A stretch of DNA of 64,000 bases from Stropharia rugosoannulata (GCA_028532985.1 JANCIK010000011.1:2232001-2296000); one strand, 5' to 3'; positions 24,936 through 36,100 are shown, numbered from the stretch's first letter. Numbers and translations are program-made. Notes: generated by a model not told the origin, from the sequence alone.

Positions 24936-26400
24936 GCATCTAAACGATGACGCTGCCTTTGTCTCTGAACATCCAGGTTCTGCAGAACTACAAAAATGCT
25001 ATCTTGCCAAATACTTGAGAGGAGGCACAATACACCTCCGCGATCTCGGTAAACATAACGAAGTTTACGCCCGCATCAGCAAAGGAATGGATATCGTTCA
25101 CAGCTTGAGCCTGCAATTTTCAAATCATCCCCATATTTTGGATACTATGGCTCGCAATGATTTAACACACGCTCGGTTAGATCGAGAGGATATGGCAATT
25201 CTTATGAACTTGCTAGTCGCTCTATCGACATTGCGACGGAGAGTTTCATAAACACGGTCCCGCCGCTTGTACCTGTGGCCAGGTTCATGAATTCACGACA
25301 GTCGGTCCCGCCGTATGTGGAAACAGCCAATAACGCTGTAAAGATTGATCCGGCCCAAGCCCCCAACCTGGTAGATCATCTATATTGACTGGCAGTCTGC
25401 CTTGCGGAACTTGCTTCTACCCAGGAGCGAAAGGACGCTTTTCGAACGCAGAAGCATATCTTGAAAATACTAGACTACTTGATGCTCTGCTTTCCGGACT
25501 CGAAGTTGCTACTTGGCTCAGCAGGGTTGCTCTTGACCAGCATGCATTCAAACGAGAATACGCCTCTAGGTAGACGACTCTTGCGTGCAGAGAGATGTGT
25601 CCGCATATATCGACGACTCGTAGAAGAAAGCCAATCTGCGAAGTATATACTATGCTTGTACGAGGCCCTGGTATCGTACCAAAGGCTATTGTCTTCTGCG
25701 GAGAATCGCCATAAGAGCGAGGACATCCTGCAGGAAGTTACTAACCTTGCTGAGGCAACATCATAGAAATTTTCAATGGTGGACGTACCTTCGAAAGATC
25801 AAGGCGATTACTACTCCCATGTTGCAGAGGTGTACAGAAGCATGGGACGTATCCCCGACGCAACTTATGAGGCTCAAAATGCATCATCCCAGTATTCCGG
25901 ATTGCAGCTCATTGGCGAAAGAAATATCTCAGACCCTTTGAAGCATGTGCAGATCCTAGAAATGCTTTGTTGATTGTACTATGACTCTGCCCAGTACCAG
26001 TCTGCATTGCTTGAAGGACGGAAGGCTTTCAATATCGTGACAACAATGGCTAGAAAGGGAGTCGACGTGGCGTGTGAGGCGTACGTCCAGCTCTTCGTTG
26101 ACATTGTAGTCGTGTTTGAGAATTTGTCTCGAGGTCCAACCGCCGGCACCCTGGTAAAGTCTACGCCCTCACTAAGAAATTTCGAAGCCCTGTTCAAGTT
26201 GGAACTAGGATCTATTCCAAATTTGGAGCTATATGGACGGGTTTTACTGAAACGGTTAAGAATAACTTGTCAGGAAGGCAGGCATTATCACGACATACAA
26301 TATCTTGTCGACTTGATGCAACCGTTCATGCACCTTCTCAGCATGTGCAAACTTGAAGCAGACCTTTTCGTCCTTGTATATGGGATTTTTGGACGATAAC
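24936..26400 (+). pseudogene. Decayed copy of the TPR-repeat gene (copy B)
   Basis: Four successive open stretches (about 24936-25251, 25386-25573 with 25461-25764, 25770-25973 and 25974-26399) match the 10.6-13.2 kb gene in the same order: KYLRGGTIHLRD with SLSLQ, ERCVRIYRRLVEESQ, GDYYSHVAEVYRSMGRI with QYSGLQLIG, and then QSALLEGRKAFN, FENLSRG and GTLVKSTPSL. Stops or frameshifts separate them (TAA at 25249, TGA near 25388, TAG at 25765, TGA near 25972). The region coding for the STAND-like N-terminus and the C-terminal third is absent. The sequence cannot make a full product as read. It is closer to the fragment at 33422-33911 than to the intact gene (both have LVKSTPSL and LELYGRVLL). Confidence 0.85.
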
Positions 26401-26840
26401 GCAGAACTTCAGGTCTTGCAGCCCGTAGGAGACATGGAGACAGCACCATCGGGCATCTAATCTTCATTAAGTATTCTTGAACGCTGAGCAGTTGACTTGC
26501 CAACAATTTTCAAGTATGGAGAATAAGGACGTGTATCACGAGTCATTGCCTAAGAAAAAAATAGAATACGCTTTGTCTTTAAATTATTTCATAAATTGAG
26601 AACCGTACACAAGAAAATTAGAACCCATGAGACTTCTAGCATTAATATCCGCGGGGTATAGAACAACGGAACATACACGACCACTTAAGCAGGTAGGTGG
26701 CGTGTATCACTGGTACAGTGCAATGTCGCACAGTAGCAACTGTGTATAAGAAAGGTTATATTCAAGTGAACAGTAGAAACCCAAAAAAACGTACCATATC
26801 TCTCATCTAACCACTACGCACCCTCACAACCCCAAACAAC
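26401..26840. other. Intergenic, nothing recognised
   Basis: The end of the TPR pseudogene and the 3' flank of the ssSPT gene. The stretch is AT-rich and no motif is seen. Confidence 0.4.
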
Positions 26841-27393
26841 TTATAACTCCACCCTTCCCCTGCCAGCGGTATTGAAGAGGGCGCCGAGTCCGGCGGGGCC
26901 GTCGCCTGTTGCAAGTCCAAGCCACTGCCAGACGGCGCGAGGGTCGTCCTCTTGTCCCCAGAGGTAGTACACCGCCCTCCGATGGAGGAACGCCAGGTGG
27001 GTAGGCAAGTATTTGAACACACCTGTACAAACGACGGCAGAGAGAAGGACGAAGGTGGTCACTAGATTTTATATTGGTGTCAGCATTTGATACCCAACAC
27101 ATCCAGAATGCAAAAATTCAATTCTGCGCATGCCAAGATACACAAGACAAAATCTGGACACGAGAACTTGTGTTCCCGCCCGCGCCAGCGGTGAAGCTGA
27201 GGAAAGGGAACTTACATAGAAGGATCTTCTCCCAGGGCTCAAGCATGGACAGCACAAAAGTCGACTCGAACCACATGCGCCGGCGCCAGAAGAACTGTGC
27301 GATCGCGCCCTCTGGCTTCTCCGTGAAGCTGAAGTCGGGCTTGGGTGGGGGAAGGTTGGGGCACGCCTGGATAGCGGACATCGTCTTCGACAT
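26841..27393 (-). CDS. Small activating subunit of serine palmitoyltransferase (ssSPT-like)
   Basis: Exons on the minus strand are 27393-27216 and 27061-26841, giving 132 aa. The core WFESTFVLSMLEPWEKILL, followed after the intron by a hydrophobic segment (VLLSAVVCTGVFKYLP) and THLAFLHRRAVYYLWG, matches the ssSPT family. In animals the same motif is LYMLEPWER followed by one membrane span and P-x-H. The subunit binds the Lcb1/Lcb2 heterodimer in the ER membrane and stimulates the first step of sphingolipid synthesis. The N-terminal 40 aa (Pro-rich, KPDFSFTEKPEG) and the C-terminal 40 aa are extensions compared with the roughly 70-aa animal proteins. A second ATG lies four codons downstream of the first (MSKTM). 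Small genes like this are often missed in annotation. Confidence 0.83.
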
Positions 27394-27836
27394 ATTAGTT
27401 TGTTACTTGATAGGCTCGTAGAGAGTCGTGATTATCGTAGATGAGTCCGCCGCGGCGTAGCAGGGCTGAGGGTGGGATAGAAGTTGGTCCTAGAAATTGA
27501 ATGCAGGCTGCGCCGCTGCGGGTCGTGGACAACCGAGACGGCCATTTAGCAGTTCTCACGGTCACTCATACCCGGTACCCAACATTGACCGAAGTTGTAT
27601 TTTTCTCAAACCAGCAAACCACCGGCCAGAATCTTTCCACTGTGGAGTAGCTAGGTGGATATACATATGATTCGAAATATACTAACAAACTGTTTCTATG
27701 TATCTACTAGGCATACATGGGTATTACCACAAATTGTTCGCTCCCTGCACCCAATCTCCACCACTCGTTGAATAGTTTCACTAGCTAAATTACTTTGATG
27801 AGGTAGAAATATTTGCTAATACGTTCTTTGCTTTAA
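27394..27836. other. Intergenic, nothing recognised
   Basis: Promoter side of the ssSPT gene and 3' flank of the GT90 gene. No TATA box or repeat was noticed. Confidence 0.4.
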
Positions 27837-29941
27837 TCAGTCGGAATAGGACATGGCGTCTCTGTCCTCGCTCATTAGGCGCGCATATTCAAGGGACAAC
27901 CTGCGAAAAATTTAACCACTGCCTGAGACGACAGAATAGAATACGCATACCTGAAAAAGTAGGATATCAAATCTTCTTGACGCCAGAAGGTCTTACTCCA
28001 TTCCCTACCAGCAATCGCAATTTTTCGTGCAAGTTGCTCGTGGGCACCATCTCCATTACCGTCCCCGCGGAAAAAGACAAGCGCATCGTACAAATCGGAG
28101 AGATCAACTTGAATAGGAATATAATGCACCCAGGGCGCCACACGATCCGCATACCTGCCATGGACAACAAGCGACTCCGGTATTAGCGCCGCCACCAACG
28201 GCGTCGTTCAAACAGAAAAGCGAGAAAGTAACGCACCACTCGGGGTATATCGTTGATTTGAATATCAACGAGTTGGAGGTAATGAGCCGTTTAAAACGAC
28301 CTGACCAGCCGTTACCATCCACCTATAATACACATATCCGATCAGAAAACGGCCGCAGTCTAGCATGGAAAAAAGCACTTGCATCCATGACATATTTGTA
28401 ATTCCCCGCCTTCCGAATACTCTGCCTTTCGCGGAACGGGTACATCTCTTCGAGAAGGCCGCACGTAGGCAAGTTACACGCGATTGGTTTCCCAGCGAAC
28501 GCGATGTCCATAACCGCGGGATTAATGTGCGCCTTGCGCACCTCGCGCGGCTGACCGACAGGTTCCTTTTGTGTTCGGTTGGGTTCCAAAACTTTCAGCG
28601 TACCCTCCAGGTCATTCGTTTCACCAACAAGAAAGTCGCGGTGCGAGGCCTGCCACCGCGTTTTCGGGCCGTGGAACATGCCTGTGTTACTGCCGCGCCA
28701 TAAAAGACGCTCGTCGTGTTTATCGCTGAACGGTGGATCGTCTCCCTGGGGAATATCTTCCACCCAGCCGTATGGCACCGGGATGCGGATGTTGTGGTGC
28801 AAGGTTGTCGAACAGTATGAGAACTCGGGAACCATCGCATGCTGCGGCGAAGGACCAAGGTTATGCGACAGGAATTGGCCATGGTGGTGAAAGTGCGCCG
28901 GGTGCAAGCATGGGTCCATCGTGCGGAGGTGGTTATAAATGAATGTCTTTTTCGTAGGACGTGGAGGTGGATCATTTAGATCGATTTCACTGAGGCGTGC
29001 AGGTGAGTCAGGAGGGCATGCGGATACCCAGCCAATTGAATGTATTCTAGGTAAGGAGGCGCGGTCGATGTCTGCACCGCAAGTAAGTATTTTAGTAAAA
29101 TTCTTTCATTTATGAGTTGACATACATGTCCGACTGTTTGCGGCAGTCATGAGCGCTTCTTTGACGCCATGATCTGTCAGGCGGTTCGGTCCATCGTGCG
29201 GCGAGAGCGTCATCCGGAAGTCGGGCAGGTCGTCTTGGACTTGTTGCAACATCGCGATAATTTTGCGCGAGCCCACAATGAGCTGGTCGTATCTCCCATC
29301 TTCAAACGCCCATGTCAAAACATCAATTATGCCGCTCTCGTTTTTGCCGATCGTGTACGAGTCCTTCTTCAACTCATTCTCTTTCTGTATCGCTCTAAGA
29401 TCCGCAGGCTCCAAACCCCAGAACGCCTCCAGGTCGTGCTGAATTTGGTCGTATTCGTCTGGCAGTTGAACTTCGTGTTGTGTGGCATAGTTCCACCTTA
29501 TAGTCGGTCAATGATACATTCAACAGAAGTAAAGTTCCCAAAAAATTACCAGAGATCGAATCCTTTAGGCGGACGTCGCGCGTAACGCCTTTTGTACTCT
29601 TCCACGGCTTCCTCGAGCGTGCTGCTCGCTCGTTGAAGTTTTGCCTCCCATTCACGCTCAGCGCGTGCTATGAGCTCGTAGATCGGATGTGGACCGTCTG
29701 GGTTAGTCTCTAGCAAACCATCTGAGCGATATACATGCTTTCCGAGCTGCGGCGGTGCTGGTAAAATGTGCAGAGGCTCCTGCGAGGAAGTGGTATGCGC
29801 GGGGGCTATAAGCTTGCCGAAGTCAGGGGCGGCGCTTAACTCTCTAGGAAAAAGAGACGAAAAGAGCTCGTAAAAGAGGATGATAACCAGAAGAGCGAAG
29901 AGAACAGGCCTGAATAGCGTTCTCGAACGAAGTATGGACAT
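27837..29941 (-). CDS. Glycosyltransferase family 90 (CAP10-like), type II membrane protein
   Basis: Exons on the minus strand are 29941-29550, 29496-29126, 29071-28383, 28322-28237, 28154-27951 and 27900-27837, giving 601 aa. The N-terminus MSILRSRTLFRPVLF followed by a hydrophobic run is a type II membrane anchor. An in-frame ATG at 29986 would add 15 residues. The body has the fungal CAP10/GT90 landmarks in order: RRPPKGFDLWW, VQLPDEYDQIQHDLE, WRGSNTGMFH, NYKYVMDVDGNGWSGRFK, SNSLIFKSTIYPEW, APWVHYIPIQVDLSDLYD and a C-terminal YFFRLSLEYARLM. The family transfers xylose or glucose to surface polysaccharides or glycoproteins in the Golgi; the founding member is a capsule gene of Cryptococcus. 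The intron between exons 3 and 4 uses a GC donor (GCAAGT). The acceptor and sugar specificity are unknown. Confidence 0.88.
28323..28382 (-). other. GC-AG intron in the GT90 gene
   Basis: Donor GCAAGT at 28382, acceptor TATAG ending at 28323. Splicing joins GAT to GTG in KYVMDVDGNG, the conserved GT90 motif, so the boundary is well fixed by protein similarity. Confidence 0.75.
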
Positions 29942-30179
29942 GGCGGGGGCATGTGAAGTTAAGGAAGCGTATTCTGGGCCGAACATTCAAATGGCCCCTT
30001 CCAAATAAGAGAATGCAGGTATTGCAATGATCATGGAGTATCCCAATCGGGCAGGTCCGCATTGCCGCCTTGAATGGCAAATCACAGGAACCCGGTTGTG
30101 GCACCGGTCAAATAATAAATATGTCGGAAATTTCTTTCGCGCCTTACAAGGTACTTAAGGCCATTAATGCAGATTTTAT

Positions 30180-30196
30180 TTACAATGTCATTGTAA
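30180..30196. repeat. Perfect 17-nt palindrome
   Basis: TTACAATG T CATTGTAA: 8-nt arms around a single T, 27 bases before the larger hairpin at 30223. Confidence 0.75.
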
Positions 30197-30222
30197 CAAT
30201 AGTAGTTAATTTACAAGTTATT

Positions 30223-30261
30223 GCTCGTCTTACAAGGCAGGCCTTGCCTTATAAGACGAGC
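30223..30261. repeat. Long hairpin, 17-bp arms
   Basis: The arms 30223-30239 (GCTCGTCTTACAAGGCA) and 30245-30261 pair at 16 of 17 positions around a 5-nt loop (GGCCT). No T-run follows that would suggest a simple terminator. It may be part of a decayed foldback element or a structured RNA. Confidence 0.75.
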
Positions 30262-30759
30262 TCTATGTTGCTTTGAAAACATTATAAACAACTACTAATA
30301 ATCGATGAGGGCTTAGCCTGAAGACTGGCTAGTCCGTAAAACGACAAGCGGCAAGTTGTACATAAGGGGTATCAGTTGTTACATGTTACAAGGCAATTGA
30401 TCGGCATTGCAAGGTCATCAAGCCGCTTACAAGCCGTTTATCTTGTAAGGCATATTTTTATTTTCCGACATAATTTATTATTTATTAGGCTCGCGACCAG
30501 TCGTTACTTGCCGACTTGCCGAAGTTACCGTCAGGTAACAGCGCCTTTTCACACTCCGAACCCTTTTTTGGACGACTTTGCACTTGTTTATATTAATCTC
30601 GGCCACTCGGCATCTCCTATTCACGCCCCGGTAGTAAAAAGCACGAATAGCGAACCGCATAAGGCACTGGTAGCGAGTCTACCAGTCAAAGTGCACTTCT
30701 CATGATGAAGTTGATGAAGCGTTGCGATGTATTCGCCAATAAAATTTGAGTTTTACAAG

Positions 30760-30795
30760 TTTTTGTTTTTGTTTTTGTTTTTGTTTTGTTTTTTG
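30760..30795 (+). repeat. T-rich microsatellite (TTTTTG units)
   Basis: Four TTTTTG units followed by TTTTG and TTTTTTG. On the minus strand this is a C(A)n tract. Such A-rich repeats often mark the 3' end of an inserted reverse-transcribed sequence, but no element body was identified. Confidence 0.7.
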
Positions 30796-31805
30796 CACGA
30801 GAGCCGTGCAAGAAACTGGGGTTGAACTTGGGAGGGGCTGTAGTCTTAGAAATTTTGTTATGAGATGGGCAAAGGAGACAAGTCCACCAGGAAACATACT
30901 GTACCTTGGTCCTAGAGGCTGGTGCGAGAAATACATTGGAAATACACAGACATTGCACAGACGTGGGAATGCAGCGGCAATGCAAAAGGGATAGCATCAA
31001 CTTGGGCGGGACAGCACGGCCCGAGGAGTACGTGCACCAACACCGTACTGCAGACCATTTTGCGCTCAACAATCAACGTTCCAATGCTGCAACACTCATC
31101 TTATCCACATAATCCAACTCATGAAACTTATATGAACGCATACTCATAATCCTATGGGCTTTGTCACATACCAGGCGCCTCGCAATGTGAACATTTAAGA
31201 CTTGTCATTCATGCTTTCAACAATCAGCGAAACAGCGAGGCAGACTAACCTTACTATGAGCAAAGGCGAATATACCTTAACATGGGAAGGTCTCAATCAA
31301 TGCATATGGCTGGAATATACCCTTAATGCTGGAACTGCAGGTCAACTGGTATGACATCTAATACACCATCCATAAATACTCACCAGAGCATCTAATATCG
31401 TAGAGAATAACAAACCCTCAGCTACTATAATCTCGGTGTCACGAACAGTGCATAACGACTGAATTATTCAGGCTGATGCATGGTGTCCGGGTACTCGAGT
31501 GCAAGACAGAAAAGTGTTAGAACTTGGACCGAGAGGGAAAGCAGTGCATCATGGAGGGCCGCCGAGATCGTTCAGGAATGAGGGGGAAGGCTGACAATTA
31601 TGACAGGAAAGTTGCAAAACTTATGAAGCAAATGCATACGTAGGTGAGCTAACGCTACTTGTCTCTGAGGCATTACGGTATCCAACTGTTTTAGCTCCTT
31701 TCATTTGATGGTCAGTTCTAGCGAATTAGCCCAGCTCCAACACTGAAGCTTCACTACCTTTCCTCATCCACCTCGCCATCGCCAGCGAAGAAAAAGCAGT
31801 AGCCA

Positions 31806-33165
31806 ATGGTCGCCTTCAAAATACTTGCGGGGGGATTTGATGTCTTCGTCGCCACCTATCTCTTTAACACGGATACGTCCTCCCTCACCATTCTTGGGAC
31901 ATCTCCAACAGGCATAAACCCGTCTTGGATCACCCTCCACCCACACAATCGATCCTTGCTCTAGTGAGTGACCAATGCAACCATATGCATGGCATCACTC
32001 ACTTATACGCGCTCGTACATGTAACAACAGTGCCGTGAACGAGAACATGGATGGAGTCGGAGCGCTGCAGTCTTTTGCCCTTACGTCAAACGGCTCCTTG
32101 TCGCCTGCTATCGACACTGTGTCCTCAGACGGTGTATCCCCTCCGTTTGTTGCCGCTCTGTCCACGGGATCAGTCGCAATTGTGAACTATCGCACGGGCA
32201 ATGGGCGTATCATACCCACAAGCGCAATGGGGACCCAGTTCGACGATGCTGCGCCTGTAATTACCTTCCCCCCACCCGCGAATGGCGCGTCCCACCCGCA
32301 CATGGCTCTCGAATTAGGCGACGAGGTTCTGATACCTGATTTGGTGAGTTATACTAGCTTCTTTTCTTTTCTCTTGTGGAGAACGCGCCTACGCTACTGC
32401 ACATTAAGCGTACTTCCGTAGGCCGCAGTGGAATGGCTTTTCACAAGCTTTCATAATTGAAAGAAATCTTCGTTTTAATATTAAATGTCTTTCCTTCATT
32501 TCCTTGCTGTTAACTAGGACCTTTTGCCAACTTTTTTTTCTTAGGGCGCAGACCAGATCTGGCGGCTGAAGCAGAACAAGTGGACTGGGGAGTACACCAT
32601 TCAAGGAAATCTCCCGCAGCCAACGGGAAGTGGACCTAGGCATATTGCATTCTACAACGACCGTTTATTTTGCCTTCACGAGCTTTCGTCAACGCTTTCG
32701 GTTCAAACACTCCCCTGGGCGCCTAACACCACTTCAACGATTCTCGACACCGTGTCCATCGTCCCAAACATCACCGCACCAGGCGCACAATGGGCCGCCG
32801 CTGAGATCCTCATCCCGCGCCCCTCCCTGCTGTTTCCGATTCCGTACATCTACGTGTCGAACCGCAACACCGGCACGCAGACGCCAGAGGGCGACAGTAT
32901 TGCGATCTTTGAGCACGTTGACCAGGGATTGAGCACCGAGCGACTTGTCCTTGTCAAGCAGGTGTTTACCGGCCTAGACCAGATTCGCGGTATGGAGATC
33001 GGCGAGAATGCGAGCGTCCCCGGAGGTGAGGAGTATCTCATCGCCGGTGGTGTCGCCGGAAATGCTGGCGTTGTTGTATACCGTCGTACTGAGGGCGGCA
33101 GAAACTTGGTCGAAGTTGCGAGGAATTTGGATATACCCACAAGGACCACCTTTGTCTGGCTTTGA
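31806..33165 (+). CDS. Beta-propeller lactonase, copy B
   Basis: Exons are 31806-31963, 32031-32343 and 32545-33165 (158, 313 and 621 nt), giving 363 aa. It is intact and closely similar throughout to copy A at 15133-16452: the same MVAFKILAGG start, the same split YAVNEN codon, NYRTGNGRIIP, SHPHMALELGDE, PRHIAFYN, YIYVSNRNTG and the ending TFVWL. It differs by two extra residues early in exon 2 and scattered substitutions such as W for R in QNKWTGEY. Intron 2 is longer (201 versus 168 nt). The leader is partly alignable to copy A, but no TATA box is seen upstream. It sits on the opposite strand to copy A and faces a TPR-gene fragment at 33422-33911, mirroring copy A. The enzyme function is as for copy A and the substrate is unknown. 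Confidence 0.88.
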
Positions 33166-33421
33166 GTCACTTACCACTCCTACTACTACCAGTCGGATTC
33201 TGGGAAAAATACATTCACGCAGAGCTTTGTACTATGGGAATGCATGTACAGGGTATTTTTATCCCTACCTTTACTTTGCGGCCCCTCTGTCCCGTCTAAA
33301 CCCACGCAAATGCTACTCCCATTTTCCATGCCTTTCTATCGCCTGGAGTCTTCCACGCGTCCACGTGTCCGGTGTCGATGAGCGCAATTTCAATATGCTT
33401 AGGTAGGGATATAAGATGCTG

Positions 33422-33911
33422 TCAAGATGCAGGCTCTTGCAATTTTGTTGAGTCGCACAGCCCAGCTGAAGCCAATATTGTACCGCAACCAGAATCCAAA
33501 GCAACTTGAAGACACCCTACATCGCGCAATATGCTGATGTACATAGATTCAAGGTTGGCTTTAAGAGTAGGCACCCTGGGGAGGTGTATACATCTTTGAA
33601 ACAAGTCAATGGCATATTTCATGTCGTGATGTCTGTCGTTATAGATTGTCTTTGGCCGTTGCAGAAGAACGCGGCCGTACAATTCCAAAATTTTGAGATT
33701 AGCTGCTAGCTCCAACTCGAATAATAGCTGAAAGTTGTTGAGAGATGGTGTAGACTTGACGAGCGTACCGGGGACCGGACCTCGAGAGAGCTTTTCGGAG
33801 ATGGTTACGATGCGATTGAAGCACTTTATGCCATTGTAGTCGCCAGCAATCACATCGACTTCTTGTTGACTCTATGAAATTTTCTCCGCCCTCGTTCAGC
33901 CTTCTTTCCAT
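33422..33911 (-). pseudogene. Fragment of the TPR-repeat gene (copy C)
   Basis: Minus-strand reading gives VNKEVDVIAGDYNG (after a frame change near 33853), then EKLSRGPVPGTLVKSTPSLNN, LELYGRVLLQRPK, KYAIDLFQRCIHLP and CLQVALDSG. These match the intact TPR protein (residues around FANLSQGPVSGTL to RFQEALETC) and, more closely, pseudogene copy B. Only about 150 codons remain. The fragment lies 256 bp beyond the stop of lactonase B and faces it, the same tail-to-tail layout as the intact TPR gene and lactonase A. Confidence 0.82.
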
Positions 33912-34933
33912 GAGCTTAGGAAACCGTTATTGCTCTATAGATTTTGACGCACGTTTCGCACTTTGCGCTCGTTTCGTAGGGTCAAGGTTGCTGGAAGTTG
34001 CCCAAACCGGAAATGTGATTACTGCATGTGGACGATGGCCCTAGGACGACAAAATCCCGCACGTACTCCGAACAACGAGCAGAAACAAGCCGAAAAGGAA
34101 GACTTTTGCCCCGAAGTTTAACGGGAGCATCGTCAGTCTAGAATCCAACTTTCAGTCAAAGACAAAACTATGCTCTTCAGTAGGTCGTCGGACAGTGATA
34201 AAGGTTGTATCATGAGGCATGTATACGCCTTCGCTGGTGAAGCTGGTGAAGGTTCTGCAGTAAAGCGCCACAGTTATATAGATTATTTTTATTTTTATTT
34301 TTTGAAATTGCCTCCCTAGAGGCATCTCGTCAGGCAAATGACGTCCGCAGGAGGGTATATCTGTTTGTTTCATTCCGCTGTCAGTGTCAGTGGACAATAC
34401 GTGTAGGCTCCTGCACGTCGGTTTACCAGTGGAGCGCAAAGTTTAGACCGGCGGGCACGCCGGCGTCAGTGACTTCAGGGCCCCAGTGTGATTGGCCTGT
34501 TAGATTTTAATGGCTTCTTGTGGCGGCGTCCCGACGCCGGAGGCGAGCTAGAGAAGCTTCTGCAAGCTTCTGAGAACTGTCTGATCGATGTTGGTGCGCC
34601 GATGCCTGTAATGTTCATGAAATTCAAAATGAATGAAGCAATGGATTGTCAGCCTATTTTAGTCGGCGCCTATTTGAGCGAGCGGGTCTATGTATATGTG
34701 GCATGAAAGGCATGTACTAAGACGCGGGTTACACGGTACGCGGTACGATCGGTGCTCGAGCGACGGTCATTATTAAATTTTGACTCCTGAGTAGAATTCA
34801 GATCCCAGAAGGAGTGCGCTGTGCTCCCGGCGGTATGCAATATGTATGTCAAACTTCAACAGAATACATCCAGACCTACTCGTGGAGTAAATATGTGATA
34901 TGCACCCAGTGTTTACTGTCCACGTATCATATA
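33912..34933. other. Gene-free stretch before the transposon pair
   Basis: No gene is recognised. Short open frames on both strands (34152-34439, 34488-34706) have no splice or similarity support. Some of it may be upstream remains of TPR copy C. Confidence 0.4.
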
Positions 34934-35625
34934 CAGTCGAGGACAAGCAAACTCCACCAATTTTAGGCGAAGTTATAGACCCCAATTTTTTATTACGGGA
35001 AACGATAGATCTAGGTTGGGCGATTATCCTGACAAAATTTCAGCTCAATTTATCGAGCCGTTGTGGAGAAAATTCCCATATACTAAATTGGGATCTCAAA
35101 ATATTGGCATTCTTACGTAAACACATAGGAAAATTATGAAAAAATGTGCAATCGCTTCCTTTTGCATGAATGAATTTGTTCCCAAAGTTTCAGCCGATTT
35201 CAACGAGAGGTTCGGCCGCTAAAAAATGCCCAATAAAGAAGCTCCGACATGATTTGTCATCCAGAGATCGTAATGGATCCCTGCCGAGGGTCGGCAACAC
35301 CAAGTTGTACAGATGAATAATGATAGCATTTACTAAATCAATGGGTTTTTGTGTTTCATTTTGAAGCCTTCTCATTTCACAGGTACTCAACAGCCTTTTA
35401 TATGTTATGATGATATGTTTCTCAAAAAAAATTGTCGAGAGGTACACATAAATGTCAATGATTTTGGCCAAAAATTTGGCACTCCTCAACGGCTCGTGGG
35501 AAAAACTTCGGAGGTGGTTTTTTCGCCTCCTTTTGAGATTTGAACCAAGAATCTGAAAAAATCTCGCCATTTTATAAAGTTCCCACCGAGATAGCCGATT
35601 GGTGGGTTTTGCTTGTCCTCGACTG
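34934..35625. mobile_element. Non-autonomous Tc1/mariner-type DNA element (692 bp)
   Basis: The ends are inverted repeats starting CAGTCGAGGACAAGCAAA. The left end begins at 34934; the right end, read on the minus strand from 35625, gives CAGTCGAGGACAAGCAAA and then a variant of the left end's CTCCACCAAT. About 26 of 28 positions agree. A TA dinucleotide flanks each end (34932-34933 and 35626-35627), the target duplication of the Tc1/mariner/pogo superfamily. No transposase reading frame is seen inside, only short AT-rich open frames, so it would depend on a transposase supplied elsewhere. Its end begins CAGTCGA, as does that of the next element. Confidence 0.87.
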
Positions 35626-35798
35626 TAGCATAAACATAAATGTTCCTACATACCATCTGACCACCCCGCAATCTCCTAATCGCCCCATCAGATAATTCAT
35701 ACATAGATGAAACGCCACCGCGGTACACGCGGATGTGCAGATGCAGACTTGGTAGAAGGAGCGCTCATAAGCGCTCTGTGCTTTACATACAGTCGAAT

Positions 35799-35843
35799 AT
35801 GTGATAATGCATTATGTGATAATGCATTATGTGATAATGCATA
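35799..35843 (+). repeat. Three tandem 15-mers at the left end of the pogo-like element
   Basis: ATGTGATAATGCATT is present at 35799, 35814 and 35829 (last base changed). The same word occurs inverted near the right end. Sub-terminal repeats of this kind are often transposase binding sites. Confidence 0.85.
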
Positions 35844-36100
35844 ATTGTCATAATGCATCGGTTTTGGATGGGAACCAACTTGGTGGGCGGGGATTTATGC
35901 AAAAATTGTCATATTGAATAATGCATAAACTTTTGGAATGCATTATGCATTATGACATACAAAAATTGTAACTTAATTTGGTAGTTTGGTAACAAATTTG
36001 AACATGTTCAGGACAATCCATTAACAATACAGTCATATCAAAGTCATATCAATATCATATCAAATCTCCTTTTGTTATTCCGGACATTCTCTTAGTTAAT

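Larger units (their letters stand above)
29942..31805. other. Gene-free stretch with palindromes and a T-rich microsatellite
   Basis: AT-rich sequence of about 1.9 kb. The 30.13-30.5 kb part has repeated TTACAAGG-like words and two hairpins, listed separately. The region from 30.7 to 31.2 kb has overlapping open frames on both strands, without splice support or recognised family. The last 1 kb before lactonase copy B shows no TATA box. This may be the remains of a mobile element, but no terminal repeats were found. Confidence 0.4.

Noticed and set aside
22430..29941. O-methyltransferase, GT90 and lactonases as a biosynthetic cluster
   Set aside because: No core synthase, cytochrome P450 or transporter is present, and housekeeping genes lie in between.
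29942..29986. Upstream in-frame ATG at 29986 as the start of the GT90 protein
   Set aside because: It would put 15 polar residues before the membrane anchor; possible, but the ATG at 29941 gives the usual short cytoplasmic tail.
30686..31072. Minus-strand open frame of 128 codons across the T-rich microsatellite
   Set aside because: The frame is kept open by a Lys-Thr repeat encoded by the microsatellite; no supporting evidence.
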